Part shown: positions 59,162 through 64,000 of the stretch, one piece after another | Layout of the letters: every line of letters begins with the position of its first letter | How positions within the stretch are numbered: the stretch's first letter is position 1 | Origin: Pseudofabraea citricarpa | Taxonomy: Eukaryota; Ascomycota; Leotiomycetes; Helotiales; Dermateaceae | DNA: 64,000 nucleotides | Reading direction: 5' to 3' | NCBI GenBank assembly: GCA_029641185.1 | Contig: JAPWGK010000011.1 | Location: 620,001 to 684,000, forward strand | Program-made: the position numbers and the translations under genes | Notes under the pieces: model-generated | Told to the model about the DNA's origin: nothing | The model's database searches: none | Seen by the model: the letters and a program-made list of their open reading frames with translations, nothing else

Positions 59162-60331
59162 TTAAACCAGATGCCCTACTCTATAAGGAAATTTAGACTT
59201 GAAATGTAGAGCAATCTCCTTTCTTGTCGTAACCCAGACCCCTGGCTTCTCTTGAATATACTTCATAAAGTTTCTTAGCGCTTCAGCACGCCCAGCCTTA
59301 CCAACTTCAAATTCTGTTAGCATAAATCCGACCGATATCAATATGAAGACTTACTAATTCGTGAATGCATAGGAATCGTCATCATCTTTCCACCCTCTCT
59401 ATAAAACATATCAAACGTCGACTTTAGGTACTCCAAGTACATATGCGAGCCCACAAAACCTGGATTCATATGAAATTTCCCGTCTGGTAGATATTATTAG
59501 TAAGATAGGCGTGATGAGTATTGGTTGAATTCTTACCGTTGCAATCGTAATTGTATGGAAGGATCAAAAGCCCTTTCTTTTCTGAATCCGGCAGATCCTT
59601 TTCATGAGGAGCATCTTGCCAATATGGAACATCGTCGTTGTATGCTTCAGAGCTCCAAAGCAAATCTTCTCCCATCTCTTCAAATGCAACCTTGAAGAGC
59701 CCTCGCGTGTTTGGAGTACCGCGACCAAAATAGACACCACAAGGCATCTCGCCAGTCGTCTTCTTCAAACTAACCAGTGACTTTTTGATATTTTCTTTGT
59801 CCTCCTCAACAGTCATGTCCCAAAGATCCAACCATCTGTAGCCATGAGATGCGATTTCATGGCCATCTCTTACACAAGCTTTTGCGAAAGTCGGATTTCT
59901 CTCCATCGCTACTGCAATTGCGTATGTCGTCCAATTCCAGCCAAATTCTTTGAAGAGACGTAGGAGTCTCCAGGCGCCAACACGACTTCCGTACTCGTAG
60001 TCACCTTCAGCATTGCAATACCTCGCACCCTCCTTATGACCTCCTGAGGCGCCTTTCTCCCAAAGATAAGGCTCAGAAATTCCATCACCCATCTCCACTG
60101 ATCGCTCGGCCCCCTCCCTGGAGTTGTTAGTATTTAAGTAAACTATTGAAAGTTTCGAACGTACTCATAATTCAGCACAAATGATACAGCGATGCGTGCA
60201 CCATTGGGCCACTGGGGATCGTGGGATTGCTCTCCATAACCTTTGAACATTAGTTCCAAGTTCTTGTGTAAGTTCACTTAAGTATTACCTTCCATATCCC
60301 GTGGGATATCATATCGAGGGTCAACAATCAT
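59162..60331 (-). CDS. PuuE-type allantoinase / polysaccharide deacetylase family protein
   Basis: Five exons, 60331-60289, 60240-60165, 60117-59537, 59483-59355 and 59304-59162, giving 323 residues. All introns are GT-AG and in phase. The protein starts MIVDPRYDIPRDM and continues NGARIAVSFVLNYEEGAERS, EYGSRVGAWRLLRLF, DGHEIASHGYRW, PCGVYFGRGTPNTR, SEAYNDDVPYW and, in the last exon, IIGKAGRAEALRNFMKYIQ. This is the layout of the cofactor-independent PuuE allantoinase branch of the NodB/polysaccharide deacetylase superfamily (usual length about 300), not of secreted chitin deacetylases, since no signal peptide is present. By family knowledge it hydrolyses a cyclic ureide such as allantoin. 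A relative acting on another cyclic amide is possible. It lies next to a regulator and an NCS1 permease. Confidence 0.9.
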
Positions 60332-62029
60332 TATCAATGCTGAGCAATAAAACGTTTTGTAGCTACAGAGGCTGTACAATGATACGGGGACAGTTTTGAT
60401 GAGTGTGAAGATACAGTAGACATCATTCGAAGATGAGGGGTATATATACCCGAGTGCAAATTTTTAAGGCGGTAGTGAAGGTTATCAGTATATGATCGCC
60501 TGTAAAGATCACCTCAGAGAATCATCAAATCGATGCCGTTCGGCGTTGCCGATACTCGGAAATGCGCCGTTCGCGATCGCGGGCATTGCCGATCGTGGTC
60601 ACTTGCAAGCATTGCTGACGAGGTGTGGCAACTAACACACCACTATTGACGAGTCCATATGCAAGTACTGATATTGCTATCGAGTAATAATGCCGTTATA
60701 TACCTGTGAATTCCGACTGATGTTGATGTTAAAATATATAATCTTTTTTTATTCTAACTCAATAACTTGTTGATATCGTTGTGCATAGACTTGATTACAA
60801 TTCAAGTCTATGTACTGTGATATTAAAAGCACCAATATTTCTAATTTAGACTGGGGAAATATTGAATTTTATAACTATCTCTGTTGGTATTATCAGGCGG
60901 CATAGTCACATGGTACATATCCTCAGCGGATTATGTGATCCCCTCAACTTCGTAGATAAAACATAGTTTCTCCATAAGTTAACCATCATATTATCAACAA
61001 GACTCAACTCGTATGAATCAGTGAATACCATGTTTCCGTGTGTGGAGCTACGGTGATATCATCCCCTCGATCACCCATATTGCAAGCTACTACTTTTATC
61101 AGCCTTTACTCGTTCTAATTTTGTGTGAACAGAAAACATTTAGGTCTTCTGTTGTCATTTATAATTTTGTTGCCAGTCTTATAATTATAGCTAGGGAATA
61201 GTAAGGTATACTTAGTGTGGATATCTAGTGCAGATATATACATTAAATGTAAAAGCTTTAACGCGTTATCTGTTTATTCAATGAAAATACACATATCAGG
61301 AATATTTTATCATTCAATATTTAACAACAATTTGGCCGAAAAGACTTTATGTCGTATTCTGTTCTTTAACAAGGATGGTATCATTTAGACATATACACGG
61401 AACGCAAAATATTTAACGCGTTTCCTTTCTTGGAATGTTCTTAGTATCCTGTTGTTAGTCGTAGTTCTGTTGTCAGCCTCACACTTACATATATTAGCTA
61501 CCTGAACAGAGCAGGTTCTCTGGTAATGAACTCCAGCTTGATGCTAGGGATTCTAATAAACTGCCTTTCTTCCAACAGATATCCAGGATATGAAGGAAGA
61601 TAGGCGAGGGTCGGGAAAGTCGATACTCGACCTTATTGTTAGATGCATGGAGTTTAGGTGGTATTAGATTGGGGTTCCCAAAATTTCTCGGCATAGCCTT
61701 AAACCTTCTATATTAAATTCTTTTGTATGTCATTTACTCTATGTTCTCTTTAACGTGTGATCGCCATTTGATAACGAGTTCAAAGCTACTGCCTTCGCTT
61801 TAAATGAGATACTCAATAGCTTGGAAAGGCTAGTTAAGATAGTTTTCACTCAATCTACCTTAATAATATTATGACACAGAAATAATATTCTGTGTCTCAT
61901 AGATGCGACAGTGCGTACTGAACATCCTATTAGAACATGCAATTAATCTCTGTCTTTACAGTACCTGTCCCGTCGCCATTTAAAAGAATAAAACGAATCA
62001 ACGTTATATATCGGAGGAAGATAACTTCA
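60332..62029. other. AT-rich intergenic region
   Basis: About 1.7 kb without a recognisable gene, mildly AT-rich. CA and TG are still present, so it is not part of the RIP block. Short frames show no domain. Confidence 0.45.
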
Positions 62030-64000
62030 AGCGGCACACAGTGTAAGATCCCTATCACGTTAGGCAATAAGATCCTATGTAAGGGTAAGGAATAACTAGT
62101 ATAAGAATAAATAATACTCGCCCGGGGAGGACTCTTACAGGGTAACGGATAGCTAAGAGCACTTGGAAAGGTCTATATCCTCTTACCTAAAGTTATTACT
62201 AATCTAACAGGACCTTCCTAGGGGCGCGATATACTAAAGTCGCGTCCTTCTATATAAGTTTAACGCCTTAACGCGGTTATAGTACGGGCTTAACCCCTAA
62301 TCGGACTATTAGGAAAGCTATTAGTATTAAGAATTTTATCCGATTAGGGCACGAAATAATTAAACAAAGGTATAAATAATTAACCTAGGCAACTAAGTAG
62401 GTATCTTAGTAGTCTAGTTAGGCTACGACTCGACGTATTATAAAGTTAAGAATAATAATACCTTTATTATTACTCTAGCGATATAAGAATCGCTTTATTA
62501 CCTTATTAATACGGTTACTAGGTTAGAGGCCTTAAGATAACCTCTTATCTCGTCCCCGAAGTACGAGAATATTAATAATAATTATATATCTCCCTCTTAT
62601 TTATAAAGATATAATTATACTTAAATATAAACTTATCTAACGCTAATACCGTTAAAATAATATCTATCGATCTAAGACGTAGCTAAGATAATATAAATAA
62701 CAAAGAAGCCCTAATAATAAACTTAGCTAGTAGGTAGGAAACTAGGAACTAGATTAAGAAGGCTAAGGGAAACGAGTAAACTAAGGTACCTAAAAAGAAA
62801 AGCCGTTCTAATAAAACTAAAGCAAGAGCAAAAGCTTTAAGCTCTAGTATTATTCTAAATAATATTAGTAAAAGAAGTAAAAATCAAATACCCTTTAAAC
62901 CTACGATATTTAACTAGGTAGCTAACGTTAAGGATTATATAAATAAGAAGGAGATTAAAGAAGCCTATAAGAGACGCTAATCTAAGAGAAAAAAGAAACC
63001 CCCGAAAGAGATATTTACCCTAGTAGTTATAATTACTAATATTACTAAGGAAATAAGCCCGAAGGAAATATAAGGTCGTAAGGTAAGAAAAAATAAAAGA
63101 AAAGAAAAGGCCGTAAACCTTAGGAAGATATTTATATTATAAAGGGTATTAAACCTAGATAATTATCTGCTCGAATATACGTAATACCTAGTAGTATAAG
63201 CTACTAGGGATACCTAAGAGCAGGTAAATAAGAAACTAGTAGAGAAGATAATAGTAGAAGAGGAATTAAAACTAAACCTATTATAAGAATAACCTAGGAT
63301 TATAAACCTATAAAGTTAGATATAATAATAGATTATACTAGTAAACCTAGGTACCTTTACGCCTAAGAATAAGACGAGAGCGGCTTATAAGAGAAGGCGA
63401 ACTCTTATTATAATAATAAACCTAGACTTATTATTTGCGGGCCTTATAAGAAAAAAATCTAACTTTAGGCTAGTAATAATATTAGCTACTACTAAAAAGA
63501 GTATTCTTATACGCCCTAAAGCTATACCTATTAACTTATCTAGGTTAGGGTTCGGTTTAAATAATAAAAGAACTCGAAGAGAATTAATAATAAAAGCTAG
63601 GGGAAAGCCTCGTATCTTAATATATATTAATAGATATTATATTTATATACGACTCCCTAGGGAATTATAATTAAAGAAAAAAAGAAGAATAAGCCTAAGA
63701 AAAGTAATAATACGAGATATAATCGAGATACTAGAAAATAAATTAAACTAAGGTATAAATACTCTTTAATTCGTCTAAAAGAATAATAAAAGTAGCTAGA
63801 TTACTCGATTTATTAATATTAATTATACCCGATTCTTTAATAAAATAAACTATAGTTATTATAATAGCGGTTAAACGGTATAATACTCCCTTTATAAAAG
63901 GGTAAGAGCCCGAACTTTTATTACCTCCTAAACGAATAATACTTCCCTCCTAGTAATAATAAAGGAGATTAGAAAAAAGCTAGTAGAGTTACGTCTCGAT
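62030..64000. mobile_element. Second RIP-like transposon remnant, running off the window
   Basis: From about 62030 the sequence again shows strong loss of CA and TG and excess of TA, with TAG/TAA stops in every frame I looked at. No protein motif could be identified with confidence. The element class is unknown and its right end lies beyond the window. Confidence 0.75.

Noticed and set aside
1..64000. tRNA or rRNA genes
   Set aside because: I saw no convincing tRNA cloverleaf or rRNA segment on reading, but a covariance-model scan was not possible.

Overview
This window looks like nuclear DNA of a filamentous ascomycete (Pezizomycotina; a leotiomycete-type genome is my best guess from general resemblance, not a proven placement). 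The reasons are short GT-AG introns of about 45-170 bp, typical fungal families (Dal5-type and hexose MFS carriers, SAT4/PTH11-type rhodopsin-domain protein, Zn2Cys6 regulator, Dicer-like protein, TAP42, PEX12), compact divergent promoters, and blocks of transposon DNA with an extreme RIP (repeat-induced point mutation) composition.

Layout. 1-1,123 is an array of a conserved 17-nt core spaced every 55-95 bp. 1,253-33,252 is a normal gene-rich arm: a nucleoside deoxyribosyltransferase-like protein, an EMP70/TM9 protein, two small glycine-rich membrane proteins, a Dal5-type carrier, a SAM methyltransferase, a divergent pair of BTB/POZ paralogues, TAP42, a complete Dicer-like protein, a rhodopsin-domain membrane protein, PEX12, a hexose transporter and a Rid-family protein. 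34,190-47,350 is a block of transposon DNA in which CA and TG dinucleotides are nearly absent. It holds a decayed Helitron (Rep plus PIF1-type helicase, plus strand, one reading frame without net indels) with a decayed Ty3/Gypsy LTR element (minus strand, two 347-bp LTRs) nested in it. 47,888-60,331 is an accessory-looking island with a ring-opening amidohydrolase (barbiturase/cyanuric acid hydrolase family) broken by one in-frame TAA, a secreted Rds1-type ferritin-like protein, an NCS1 uracil/allantoin-type permease, a Zn2Cys6 regulator and a PuuE-type allantoinase/deacetylase. From about 62,030 to the window end a second RIP-like block begins.

How the genes fit together. The 47.9-60.3 kb island could be a small catabolic cluster for cyclic ureides or imides: uptake (NCS1 permease), ring opening (amidohydrolase, PuuE-like hydrolase) and regulation (Zn2Cys6). 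This is inference from gene content. The amidohydrolase stop is of the CAA-to-TAA type expected if RIP leaked out of the neighbouring repeat block, so the island may be partly decayed. The Dicer-like gene is a second genome-defence component in the window, but nothing in the sequence links it directly to the repeats.

Exon boundaries were placed by hand from GT/AG signals, reading phase and family resemblance. No alignment or database search was run.
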